Below are positions 51,759-60,651 of a DNA stretch of 64,000 bases, in pieces (positions within the stretch are counted from its first letter, which is position 1; each line of letters begins with the position of its first letter). The notes beneath the pieces are model-generated. The model searched no databases. It was not told where the DNA came from and was given only the letters and a program-made list of their open reading frames with translations. The DNA is from CAZDET01 sp964504335 (lineage in GTDB: Bacteria > Bacteroidota > Bacteroidia > Chitinophagales > Saprospiraceae): NCBI GenBank assembly GCA_964504335.1, contig CAZDET010000003.1, positions 103,938 to 167,937 of the forward strand. The letters are read 5' to 3'. The position numbers and the translations under genes were made by a program.

Positions 51759-54170
51759 ATGTGGCTGAAAATAGCAATCCGCACCCTGCGCCGCAACGCC
51801 CTCTACAGCGGCATTAACATCCTGGGGCTGGCAATTGGCATCGCTGGATGTATTACCATTTTTCTCATCGTAAGTCATGAATATCGCTTCGATCGATACC
51901 GGACCGACCGCGATCGCGTGTATCGCATTTATTCGGAATTCTCCGGCAATTTCGAGGGCACCAATCCGGGCGTTCCAAAACCGATGGGCCCTTATATGCG
52001 CACCCTGGACCTGGGCGCTACCATCGTTGCGCCCATTCGTACAGAAGAATCGGAAGTCCGAATAGTAAATAGCCCCAAGGCCTTCGACGTCGAGCAAATC
52101 GTATTTGCGGACGAGGCCTACTTTCAGTTGTTTCCGGATTACCAATGGCTATCGGGCACCCCCGGCAGTTCTCTGGCCAACCCCCAGCAGGTGGTGCTTA
52201 CGGAAAGCCAGGCCCAAAAGTACTTCGGCACACTACCGGCATCGGATATCGTTGGTAGGGAGTTAGTGTATTTTGATAGCATCGAAGTTACAATCAGCGG
52301 GATTGTTGCCGATCCGAAGCAGCCGACTGATTTACGATTCACTGATTTTATATCGAGCAGTACCCTGGCACTAACTCCTTTCAAATACGGAAATCCAGAA
52401 GACGAATGGGGTAATTACAGTAGTTCAAATCAATTGTGGATCAAACTGGGAGAAAATCAGACACCCGCCTCCGTGGAAGCCACTCTGGAAAGAGTGGAAG
52501 CACACGAACAGGCGCTCATCTCCGATCCGTATATTTCTAGCAACTTTAATGCAGCCTACCGCCTTCAGTCCTTTGCCGATTTTCATTTTAATATGGAATT
52601 GGGCACCTTCAACAATGGCCGGAGGCCCGTCAATCGCCGGGTACTGTTGCTGTTGATGCTTGTGGCCGGCTCTCTGCTGCTGATGGCGATCGTCAATTTC
52701 GTGAATTTAGAAACCGCTCAATCCACCCGCCGGGCAATGGAGATCGGAGTACGCAAGGTGTTGGGCAGCGGACGTGGTCCGCTCATCCGGCAATTTCTGG
52801 GCGAAGCCTTCGTCGTGACGTTATTAGCGGTTATCCTCGGCCTGGCCTTGTCTTTAACATCCCTTTACCTCTTTGATGAATTCATCGACGAGGACGTAGC
52901 GATGGATCTGACCGATTGGCGACTGATCCTTTTTCTAATGGGATTACTCGGGCTGGTCCCCGTCCTTGCTGGCTTTTACCCGGCCTGGAACATTTCCCAA
53001 TACCGGCCGATCATCGCGTTGCGCAATCAGATCCAATCTGGCAGGAGCCGTGCGGCCCTCGTCCGTCGGATGCTGATCGTCGGGCAGTTTGCATTAGCGC
53101 AGTTGTTCTTATTTATTACCCTGACCTATTCCCAGCAACTGCAATACATGCTCAACAAAGACCTGGGTTTGGCAACGCAAGGCATCCTTATGGTCAGTAT
53201 CCCCTGGGGCGCCGACTCGTTAAAAACCCAAACGCTGCTGCGGGAGGTACGCCGCTTGCCCGGAGTCAAGCGAGCAAGCGGAACTCAAGACTTGCCCATT
53301 CGCCGGGGATTCAATCGGAGCATGCCCGAGTTTTATACCGACAGCGATACCCTAACCGTCGAAACGAATATGCAACGGGGCGATACGGCCTTCGTCCCCA
53401 CCTACGGAATGCAGTTACTGGCCGGGCGCAACTACCGCCAGGTCAATAATCAGCGAGAAGTAGTGGTCAATGAATCATTCATGAGGGCCGTAGGAATCGA
53501 GCATCCTCAGGAACTGATCAATCGCTCCACGAGCTACGGGACCATCGTGGGTGTGGTAGCCAATTTTCACGTGCGATCGCTCGAAAATCCGTACGAACCG
53601 ACAATGCTGCTGCCCCCCAATCTCACCAACCACATTGCCCTGAAGTTGGCCGAAAGCCCCTCAGTAGAGCACCTTCAGACGCTGGAACGAGTGAACAAGC
53701 TGGCCGCCGGCATCATGCCCAATGACGTCCCGAACACCCGCTTTTTCGAGGATCAGATTGCCGGGCTGTACGATAGCCAAACGCGTACCGCTAAACTGGC
53801 TTCCACTGCTACCTTACTTGCTGTTATCATCGCCTGCATCGGACTGCTTGGCCTGATTTCCTATAGCGTCGTGCAGCGCACCAAGGAAATCGGCATCCGC
53901 AAGGTACTGGGAGCTACTGTCTCCCAAATCATCGGCCTGCTGGCAAAGGACTTCGTCCGCCTCGTGCTCGTGGCAGCTTTGGTGGCCCTTCCGCTTGGCT
54001 ACTATATAATTGAGCAACTACTACAGGATTACGCCTTCCGCATCTCCATTTCCTGGTGGTTTTTTGTGGGCACCACTTCCGTTGCGCTTCTGCTTTGCCT
54101 GGTTACTATTGGCTTGCGTAGCTATGCCACTGCCAGGTTGAATCCGGCGGAATCGTTGAGAAGGGAATAG
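51759..54170 (+). CDS. FtsX/MacB-type ABC permease (1)
   Basis: 803 residues. Layout of the large Bacteroidota FtsX permeases: helix 1 (INILGLAIGIAGCITIFLIV), a periplasmic MacB-PCD domain (about 45-275), three helices (RRVLLLLMLVAGSLLLMAIVN ... with MEIGVRKVLGSGRGPLIRQF), a second N-terminal-like helix at about 435, second periplasmic domain, and three last helices with KEIGIRKVLGATVSQIIGL. The paired EIGxRKV-G coupling motifs contact the ATPases. ATG 51759 is chosen for the standard MWLKIAIRTLRRN start. Confidence 0.93.
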   Translation: MWLKIAIRTLRRNALYSGINILGLAIGIAGCITIFLIVSHEYRFDRYRTDRDRVYRIYSEFSGNFEGTNPGVPKPMGPYMRTLDLGATIVAPIRTEESEVRIVNSPKAFDVEQIVFADEAYFQLFPDYQWLSGTPGSSLANPQQVVLTESQAQKYFGTLPASDIVGRELVYFDSIEVTISGIVADPKQPTDLRFTDFISSSTLALTPFKYGNPEDEWGNYSSSNQLWIKLGENQTPASVEATLERVEAHEQALISDPYISSNFNAAYRLQSFADFHFNMELGTFNNGRRPVNRRVLLLLMLVAGSLLLMAIVNFVNLETAQSTRRAMEIGVRKVLGSGRGPLIRQFLGEAFVVTLLAVILGLALSLTSLYLFDEFIDEDVAMDLTDWRLILFLMGLLGLVPVLAGFYPAWNISQYRPIIALRNQIQSGRSRAALVRRMLIVGQFALAQLFLFITLTYSQQLQYMLNKDLGLATQGILMVSIPWGADSLKTQTLLREVRRLPGVKRASGTQDLPIRRGFNRSMPEFYTDSDTLTVETNMQRGDTAFVPTYGMQLLAGRNYRQVNNQREVVVNESFMRAVGIEHPQELINRSTSYGTIVGVVANFHVRSLENPYEPTMLLPPNLTNHIALKLAESPSVEHLQTLERVNKLAAGIMPNDVPNTRFFEDQIAGLYDSQTRTAKLASTATLLAVIIACIGLLGLISYSVVQRTKEIGIRKVLGATVSQIIGLLAKDFVRLVLVAALVALPLGYYIIEQLLQDYAFRISISWWFFVGTTSVALLLCLVTIGLRSYATARLNPAESLRRE

Positions 54171-54231
54171 GGAGGAGAGTGAAGTTTGAGGTTTGGAGTT
54201 TGAGGTTTGAGGTGTGAAGGGGTGAAATTTG
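54171..54231. repeat. Quasi-tandem GTTTGAG spacer after permease 1
   Basis: A 7-bp-period run (GTTTGAG and variants) starts 14 bp after the stop and ends with GTGAAGGGGTGAAATTTG at 54214-54231, a word also present after the two preceding genes of the operon. Confidence 0.65.
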
Positions 54232-54243
54232 AAAAAATTAACC

Positions 54244-54339
54244 TTCTCTGACAATTTTTTGGTCGACACAAAACCGATGGCCGAAAGGGATTGAAGGCAG
54301 AGGATTTGTGTCGATATAACCACGAAAATTGTCAGAGAA
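54244..54339. repeat. 96-bp inverted repeat between the two permease genes
   Basis: Left arm TTCTCTGACAATTTT (54244-54258) and TCGACACAAA (54263-54272); right arm TTTGTGTCGA (54305-54314) and AAAATTGTCAGAGAA (54325-54339). The 15-bp outer and 10-bp inner arms pair perfectly. It ends 15 bp before the second permease ATG. It could be a small mobile/REP-like unit or an operon attenuator. A related arm occurs at 5723-5745. Confidence 0.8.
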
Positions 54340-54354
54340 CCAGAATTAATTGGA

Positions 54355-56766
54355 ATGATTCGGAATTATTTAAAAGTCGCCTGGCGCAATTTGGTGCGCA
54401 ATCCCATATTCCTGCTGGTGAATACCCTTGGTTTAGGGGTTGCCATATGCGTATGCATATTACTGGTACTTACGGCTTTCCAGGAGTTTTCCTACGATCG
54501 TTTCCACGCGAAGCGAGATCGGTTGTTTCGGATTTTTTTGGAACAAGAACACCCGGAACGCGGTACGGTAGCTCATGTAGTCACTCCTACCCCGCTGGCT
54601 CCTGCCGTGGAGGAGACAATTGACGGAGCGGTGGGAATGCGTTGGGGCAGTGAAGGTGCCGCTATCGTTTACGGCGGGCAAACCCACGATATTAGCATGC
54701 GCCTTACCGACCCCACCTTTTTCGAGCACTTTAGCTTCGATGCGGAAAGGGGCGACCTGACCTCCGCGTTAGATCGACCGGACGGCCTCATTCTGGATGC
54801 GCCGACGGCTCGTCGCATTTTCGGAGCAGCTGATCCCATCGGAGCAACCGTGGAACTCTTCCTGGAGGGGCAGCCCCATGCCCTCACTGTTCGGGCGATC
54901 GCAGAAAAAGCTCCCCGGACTAGCTCGTTTCAATTTGATGCCATTGCCTCTATCACCCTTTCCGAAGACTACGACCGCAACAAAACGAGCTGGGACAACG
55001 TCTGGCATACCACTTACGTAGCCCTACCAGATGGCATGGATAAGATACAGGCAGAGTCTGCCCTCCAGACCATCAACGACCTCTACTATGCCAGTAACAT
55101 TGAGCAACTCCTCAACGACGGCGCTCGTCCGGGTGCCGATGGGCAGGTCCATCGATTGAAATTGCAACCCATTACGGACTTGCACTTTGGTTCTTACCTT
55201 CCAGGTACAAGGCGCGCAGGAGGTCGGTTATTTCCTATTGCCTTATTGGTCATTGCAGGCTTCATCCTGGCAATTGCCTGCATCAACTTTGTCAATCTCA
55301 CCATTGGAACCAGCATACGACGTGCCACGGAAATCGGCATTCGAAAAGTCACCGGGGCTACCCGGGCACAGTTAATCGGGCAGTTTTGGGCGGAAGCACT
55401 GCTCGTCATCGGAATCGCCATAGTAGTAGGATTGGCGCTGGCCACTACGGTACTCCCCTACTACAATGATTTTCTTCGAACGCCCATTTCGATCTGGCAG
55501 CCGAAGCTAATGGGCGCATTGCTGCTCATTACTGCGCTAGTTGCGCTGCTAGGGGGCGGATATCCGGCAACGGCGCTGTCGCGCTTTCAGCTATCTCAGG
55601 TCCTGAAAAAGAATACCCGCGTGCAGCGGCCGGGAGGATTGCAATACGGACTGACCGTACTACAGTTTACTATTGCTACTGCCCTCATCTGTTGTACCAT
55701 CATCGTGCAGCAGCAATTGAATTACTTCCGCAACAAGCCCCTCGGATTCAACGAAGAGGAAGTGGTCAGCATTCCGGTTCCCAAAGATGTGAATGGCGAG
55801 CGGATGGCCCGGGAATTCCGGATGCGCACCCGCAGCAATCCGGATATTCTCTCCGTAAGCGGGTGCTACATGAATATCGGGATGGGACGGGATGGCTCCC
55901 AATCGCTTTCCCGAATTGGATTCCTCCACGAAGGGCGCAACCTCGTTACCGCTTATCAGCGGGTGGACTACGGTTATTTCAAGACCATGGATATCGAGCT
56001 GTTGGAAGGGCGTTCCTTCGACCCCAACCGCCCTGCAGACCGAGTTCGAAGAGCAGTCATCAACGAATCCTTCGCACAGCAACTCGGACCAGACTACGGA
56101 GTGGGCACGCAAATCCAGTTGGATAGTCTCGCTACGGAGATTATTGGTGTCGTACCGGATTTCCACTTTGCCGATCTCAGCGAGCCCATCGGTCCGCTAA
56201 CCATGACCCTGGATGAAGAATTTCCAATCGACTACGTATTGGTCAAGGTTCGGGCAGAAAACACGGCCAACACGATGGCTGCTCTCGAGGATTTGTTTGC
56301 CGAGTTGGCTCCTACTTCCGAATTTCAGGGGTCTTTCCTCGATGAGAATACCGAACGGCAATACCGTGGAGAGCAAACCATGTACCGCATCTTTACTGCT
56401 GGTGCCCTACTGACTATCTTTTTGTCGGTCTTGGGCCTTTTCGCTATGGCGGTGCTTGCCGTTGCCCAGCGGCGTAAGGAGATCGGTATCCGCAAGGTAC
56501 TAGGGGCCAGTACCGTAGGGATAGTAGCGCTCCTTACCCAGCGCTATACCCTGTTGGTCTTTGCTGGAGCGGTACTCGCCACCCCCCTGGCCTACCTGGC
56601 TATGCGCCGTTGGCTGGACACCTATGCCTACCGCATCGATATTCAATGGTGGGTGTTCGTGCTAGCTGCTCTATTGTCGTTAGCGATTGCAATCTTCACT
56701 ATCGGTATCCAGAGCATCCGGGCAGCACTGACCAATCCTATCCAATCCATTCGGGTGCGGGATTAA
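54355..56766 (+). CDS. FtsX/MacB-type ABC permease (2)
   Basis: 803 residues, the same length and layout as the first permease but clearly diverged. Helix 1 VNTLGLGVAICVCILLVL; first periplasmic domain; helices with RRATEIGIRKVTGATRAQLIGQF (near 325); second domain with NIGMGRDGSQSLSR; final helices with QRRKEIGIRKVLGASTVGIVALL. The N-terminus MIRNYLKVAWRNLVRNP is standard. Separated from the first permease by a 184-bp gap holding the GTTTGAG run and a 96-bp inverted repeat. Confidence 0.93.
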   Translation: MIRNYLKVAWRNLVRNPIFLLVNTLGLGVAICVCILLVLTAFQEFSYDRFHAKRDRLFRIFLEQEHPERGTVAHVVTPTPLAPAVEETIDGAVGMRWGSEGAAIVYGGQTHDISMRLTDPTFFEHFSFDAERGDLTSALDRPDGLILDAPTARRIFGAADPIGATVELFLEGQPHALTVRAIAEKAPRTSSFQFDAIASITLSEDYDRNKTSWDNVWHTTYVALPDGMDKIQAESALQTINDLYYASNIEQLLNDGARPGADGQVHRLKLQPITDLHFGSYLPGTRRAGGRLFPIALLVIAGFILAIACINFVNLTIGTSIRRATEIGIRKVTGATRAQLIGQFWAEALLVIGIAIVVGLALATTVLPYYNDFLRTPISIWQPKLMGALLLITALVALLGGGYPATALSRFQLSQVLKKNTRVQRPGGLQYGLTVLQFTIATALICCTIIVQQQLNYFRNKPLGFNEEEVVSIPVPKDVNGERMAREFRMRTRSNPDILSVSGCYMNIGMGRDGSQSLSRIGFLHEGRNLVTAYQRVDYGYFKTMDIELLEGRSFDPNRPADRVRRAVINESFAQQLGPDYGVGTQIQLDSLATEIIGVVPDFHFADLSEPIGPLTMTLDEEFPIDYVLVKVRAENTANTMAALEDLFAELAPTSEFQGSFLDENTERQYRGEQTMYRIFTAGALLTIFLSVLGLFAMAVLAVAQRRKEIGIRKVLGASTVGIVALLTQRYTLLVFAGAVLATPLAYLAMRRWLDTYAYRIDIQWWVFVLAALLSLAIAIFTIGIQSIRAALTNPIQSIRVRD

Positions 56767-56771
56767 TGCGG

Positions 56772-56841
56772 GGGTTGCAGGATCAAGTTGGTTAGATATT
56801 CATGAGAAATTAATAAATATCTAACCCCACTCCTGCAACCC
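56772..56841 (+). terminator. Strong hairpin ending the exporter operon
   Basis: GGGTTGCAGG (56772-56781) pairs with CCTGCAACCC (56832-56841), and GGTTAGATATT (56790-56800) pairs with AATATCTAACC (56816-56826). That gives 21 bp in two perfect blocks with an internal loop, followed by TTT. It starts six bases after the second permease stop. Confidence 0.75.
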
Positions 56842-57001
56842 TTTGCCTCGCTGATCCGTCTTTGTCTATGTAGATCCGCAATTGATCGAGTAAATCTGGT
56901 AATTAACTTTTTTTTCACAATTTTCTGTTTGTAATCCCTTTATATTAAAGGAACGAACGGACTCTCGCTAGTGCATTTTCCAACCTGTCAAGAACCATGC
57001 C

Positions 57002-57814
57002 ATGAGCGCCAAGAACTTCCGACTAGAGTCCATCCTTTTTCTTTGTTTATCAATTATTTGCAGCATTTCGTACGCTTCTGAGCTGAAGCCGGATTTTACC
57101 GTACTTCAGGAGGTGCGTTACACCGATCGTATTGAGCAAAAAATTCGATTTTCGCGGCCCGATGGAAGTGAAGTTCGTGCCGATTTTATTTTACCCGATC
57201 TTTATAACGGCCGGCTCGATTATCCCGGAATTATCTACTACGATCCGGACGGAGGATATGCCATTGAGCGGCTGGAAGAAGCGCGGTACATGGCTGCCTG
57301 GGGCGCTTTCTGTATAGTTATTAACGGCACGGGTAATGCAGTAATCAATGGGGATACTGATGTAAAAATGGCCATTGCCATCCTGCAGCAAATGCCCCAA
57401 CTCCGGCGCAACCGAATCGCATTTGTCGGCTTCGGAAGCGGCGTAGGGGTCGGTGATCAATTGGCCGGTACCAGTTCCAACCTGTGTGGATACCTGTTGA
57501 ACAGCCGACCGGCAGACATCAACCTCATGTTTCAGCAGCGTGCTACCGCAGGCCGACAGCAGCAACGCCCCATTCGAACCGTGCAGACCAATAGCGAATA
57601 TAATAAGCCCTACGCCGGTCAGTTCACCAAGTCGTACAACGCGCCAGTATTTCACCAGATCGCACTTCCCGAATCCATGACCGCATTCGATCACTCGGCT
57701 TTGGAGGCCATCGAGTGCTCTGCCCACGATCACGAAACGTATACCCTTGAGGATGTGCCAAGTAAGAAAGCGACTCGGCACCGTATTCGTTGGTTAAAGC
57801 AAATTTTGCAGTAG
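57002..57814 (+). CDS. Secreted alpha/beta-hydrolase-like protein, active site not recognisable
   Basis: 270 residues with a signal peptide (ILFLCLSIICSISYAS). The order of strands resembles a dienelactone-hydrolase fold: YPGIIYYDPDGGYA, then AAWGAFCIVINGTGNAV, then RNRIAFVGFGSGVGVGDQLAG. However, the elbow reads GFGSGVG rather than GxSxG, the region after it is not hydrolase-like, and only one late His (AFDHSAL) is a candidate. It may be an inactive or strongly diverged relative. I would not assign a reaction. Confidence 0.5.
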   Translation: MSAKNFRLESILFLCLSIICSISYASELKPDFTVLQEVRYTDRIEQKIRFSRPDGSEVRADFILPDLYNGRLDYPGIIYYDPDGGYAIERLEEARYMAAWGAFCIVINGTGNAVINGDTDVKMAIAILQQMPQLRRNRIAFVGFGSGVGVGDQLAGTSSNLCGYLLNSRPADINLMFQQRATAGRQQQRPIRTVQTNSEYNKPYAGQFTKSYNAPVFHQIALPESMTAFDHSALEAIECSAHDHETYTLEDVPSKKATRHRIRWLKQILQ

Positions 57815-57839
57815 GTCGCAACTCGATTCCGTACCTTTG
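57806..57839 (+). promoter_or_regulatory. Bacteroidota promoter for the mechanosensitive channel gene
   Basis: TTG at 57806-57808 and TACCTTTG at 57832-57839, 23 bp apart. The -7 element covers the first possible start codon (TTG 57837), so translation must begin downstream, at ATG 57849 or 57870. Confidence 0.65.
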
Positions 57840-57869
57840 GGCTGGAAAATGCACCAAATCCAGTTCCAA

Positions 57870-59513
57870 ATGTCATTTCGCAGATTCCTCCCGGTGCTGT
57901 TCGTACTGTTGGGGGCCCAATTCGCAACCGCACAGATTGATTCCAGCCAGGTCAATGCCTCTCCCTACGGAGCAGTGTACAATCATCTGTATTACCTCCA
58001 ACCCGATTCGTACCAACCCGATCTGGCGGCGCGATCGCTTCCCCCCGGCACTTTCAACGGGGAAGAGCTAGCCGAACAGCTCAAACAAATCCTCGACGGA
58101 AAGGGGTACTACATCGATGTCAATCGGCTACCCACCCAACTCAACTACGTTGATTCCCTCTCTGGCGAAGCCATCTACTTCGTCGATCGCAACGAGCAAC
58201 GGATTTACCTCGAGCGCATCCAGGGGCGTTGGTATTATTCGAAGACGACCATCCAGCAAATTCCGGCACTTTTTCGGGAAGTATTTCCCTTCGGAACAGG
58301 CTTCTTTAAATTCCTTTCGGGGTCTTTTTGGGATGCTAAACTAGGTGGCCTGGCCCTTTCCAAATGGGCGGGGTTATTGATGCTCCTCTTTCTCACCGCG
58401 GTAACCTACTGGTTGATTAATGGTATCGCTATTCGCCTCATTCAATCCGTTTTACAACGGCGTTTGGGCATTCCCGAAGCGGTTCGGCCCAACCTCCGCC
58501 GCATGGCCCGCCTGCTGGGGCTACTTCTTGCGGTTCGGCTATTTCTCTTCTTTCTGCCGATGCTCCAAATACCGGCCCAATTCAACGCTACCCTAATTCT
58601 CATTGCCAGTATCCTGGGCATTTTCTTCCTGATCTTGCTGATCGTCCAGATCGTGGGGATTGGGTTTCATTATTTTCAATCCTTCGCTAAAAGCACGGAA
58701 AGCACCCTCGACGACCAACTACTTCCGGTACTGCGCCGCATCGTAAATATCATCGTCTGGACGATCGGCCTGATCTACATTCTCGATTACCTCCACGTCG
58801 ACGTGACGGCCCTGATCGCCGGTATTTCGATCGGCGGCCTGGCACTGGCCCTCGCAGCCCAGGATACGCTCAAAAACTTCTTCGGCTCCATTATGATCTT
58901 CCTGGACCGTCCCTTCCAGGTGGGCGATTGGATTCACTTCGACGACGTAGACGGCACCGTGGAAGAAGTCGGTGTGCGCTCCACCCGTATTCGCACCTTC
59001 GCCAACTCAGTGGTGTATGTGCCCAACGGCATCCTGGCCGACAAAGTGCTCAACAACCTCGGCCTGCGGCAGTACCGGCGATTCAAAACAGAAATCACGA
59101 TCACCTACGATACCCCACCGGAAACAATTGACTTGTTCGTGAAAGGCATCCGGGCGATCGTCGAACGGCATCCTACTACTCGGAAAGACTATTTCGAAGT
59201 GCATCTCAACAGCTTTGGTGCCAGCTCTCTGAATGTTCTCCTCTATTGCTTCTTCAAGGCCGATAGCTGGACGAAGGAACTGGAAGGCCGCCACGAGATC
59301 ATGTACGCCGTTATCTCGCTAGCCGCCGACTTGGGGGTCAAATTTGCCTTCCCTTCTCAATCCATCTACGTAGAGTCCATGCACCAGGAGCTGGCTTCCC
59401 CAAAGAAAACGGGAGCAGCCCAATTGCAGCAGAGCCTCGACAAAATCAGCGGCTATTTTGCCACCGAAAAACAACAGAACGGGGTAAAACAGGAGCCGCT
59501 CGGGGGAGAATGA
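57870..59513 (+). CDS. MscS-family mechanosensitive ion channel with N-terminal periplasmic domain
   Basis: 547 residues. Signal peptide (FRRFLPVLFVLLGAQFATAQ), a periplasmic domain of about 130 residues, then roughly six membrane helices. The pore helix region is VTALIAGISIGGLALALAAQDTLKNFFGS, followed by the MscS beta-domain (FQVGDWIHFDDVDGTVEEVG, STRIRTFANSVVYVPN) and a C-terminal alpha/beta vestibule. Opens under membrane tension to release solutes. ATG 57870 is selected from promoter position and signal peptide; 57849 is possible. Confidence 0.92.
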   Translation: MSFRRFLPVLFVLLGAQFATAQIDSSQVNASPYGAVYNHLYYLQPDSYQPDLAARSLPPGTFNGEELAEQLKQILDGKGYYIDVNRLPTQLNYVDSLSGEAIYFVDRNEQRIYLERIQGRWYYSKTTIQQIPALFREVFPFGTGFFKFLSGSFWDAKLGGLALSKWAGLLMLLFLTAVTYWLINGIAIRLIQSVLQRRLGIPEAVRPNLRRMARLLGLLLAVRLFLFFLPMLQIPAQFNATLILIASILGIFFLILLIVQIVGIGFHYFQSFAKSTESTLDDQLLPVLRRIVNIIVWTIGLIYILDYLHVDVTALIAGISIGGLALALAAQDTLKNFFGSIMIFLDRPFQVGDWIHFDDVDGTVEEVGVRSTRIRTFANSVVYVPNGILADKVLNNLGLRQYRRFKTEITITYDTPPETIDLFVKGIRAIVERHPTTRKDYFEVHLNSFGASSLNVLLYCFFKADSWTKELEGRHEIMYAVISLAADLGVKFAFPSQSIYVESMHQELASPKKTGAAQLQQSLDKISGYFATEKQQNGVKQEPLGGE

Positions 59514-59572
59514 ATGCAAAAAGGGGAAGCAAGTCTGCCTCCCCTGTAGAATTATTAGACAGTGACGTGGTG

Positions 59573-60094
59573 TCAGTCTAGACGAAATGAAATCGGCATT
59601 CTAACGCGCATAGCTCGACGTTCCCCATTTTGAATGGCGGGAGTCCAGGCGGGCATAGCTTCCACGAGGCGAAGAGCTTCTTCGTCGCATCCGTATCCCA
59701 GTGATTGGTGTACAGATGCCTGCTGAACTGCCCCTTCAGGGTCGACGATAAACTCAACCACGACGATCCCCTCGATGGCGTATTCCCATGCTTCTTCGGG
59801 ATACGCCACTTGCTCCGCGAAAAATTCGGCGCAGGCGGAAGCACCACCGGGAAAAATGGCCGTACGCGACATGATTTGCTTTTCTGGGTTGGCCTTCGAC
59901 TTCATTTTATCCCGATGTCGAAGTGGTTGGGGGGCCCAAACCATTTCAGGCACGGCAGTATCCTGACCGAAGTGAATTGGGCCAGGCTCAAACCACTTCG
60001 CGTCGAGTATGGAAGTTGAAACGAAGGCTAGGTCTTGTCCGATCAGGACGCTGCTCATACCGAGCAGGATGAACAAAGGAAAAAGGGTTTTCAT
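59573..60094 (-). CDS. Secreted protein with TonB C-terminal domain
   Basis: 173 residues. Signal peptide (FPLFILLGMSSVLIGQ), a variable middle, then a TonB-C domain (FFAEQVAYPEEAWEYAIEG, VVVEFIVDPEGAVQQASV, GCDEEALRLVEAMPAWTPA, VRMPISFRL). It lacks the membrane anchor and proline-rich spacer of true TonB. Single-domain secreted forms like this are common in Bacteroidota, of unknown role. Confidence 0.88.
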   Translation of the reverse strand: MKTLFPLFILLGMSSVLIGQDLAFVSTSILDAKWFEPGPIHFGQDTAVPEMVWAPQPLRHRDKMKSKANPEKQIMSRTAIFPGGASACAEFFAEQVAYPEEAWEYAIEGIVVVEFIVDPEGAVQQASVHQSLGYGCDEEALRLVEAMPAWTPAIQNGERRAMRVRMPISFRLD

Positions 60095-60192
60095 GATTGC
60101 CAGTAGATTTTGTCGGTCCTCAAAAATAGGTACACGAGGTAGGTGCAGTCAAGTTATCACCTCATAATCAAGGTGTTAATCACCCAGAAGGA

Positions 60193-60636
60193 TTACCTTT
60201 TGAATATCCGCCGCCACAGTCGGTAGCCGCCGTAGAGGAGACCTGTCAACAAGGGTAATCCCAACATCGTGTAATTGTAGTACCAGTAGTAGCGAGATGT
60301 GACCGGGCCGCCGCGAAATTCTGTGGAATTTCCCGAAAAATTAAAACCCCAGTTTCCGGAAAGGCCGTACCCGACCACCATCCAAAGGACCGCCAGCACA
60401 ATACCTAACTGAAGCATCTGACGAAAACGCCGCTCTACCGTATTAGTCGGTTGCCAGAGCCGACGATCAGAGGAAAGAATAATAACGGGTAAAGCCACGA
60501 AGGTCGGCCACAGCAGGAAATTGCCAATGGGAAGGGAGCCGATTTGGGTCAGCAGAAGATGCGGAACGAGTAGCAGGAGGCCGAGGCCCATCAGCAGAAA
60601 GAAGGCAGCAAGCAGAAGGAAATGGATTCGGGTCAT
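60193..60636 (-). CDS. Hypothetical four-helix membrane protein
   Basis: 147 residues with four hydrophobic helices (about 5-27, 38-55, 73-92, 122-140). A loop with NWGFNFSGNSTEFRGGPVTSRYYWYYN lies between the last two. No family recognised. Sits 16 bp after the 2H phosphoesterase gene on the same strand, so probably the last gene of the run from the SdpI-like gene. Confidence 0.7.
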   Translation of the reverse strand: MTRIHFLLLAAFFLLMGLGLLLLVPHLLLTQIGSLPIGNFLLWPTFVALPVIILSSDRRLWQPTNTVERRFRQMLQLGIVLAVLWMVVGYGLSGNWGFNFSGNSTEFRGGPVTSRYYWYYNYTMLGLPLLTGLLYGGYRLWRRIFKR

Positions 60637-60651
60637 CTTTATAGTAAATGG

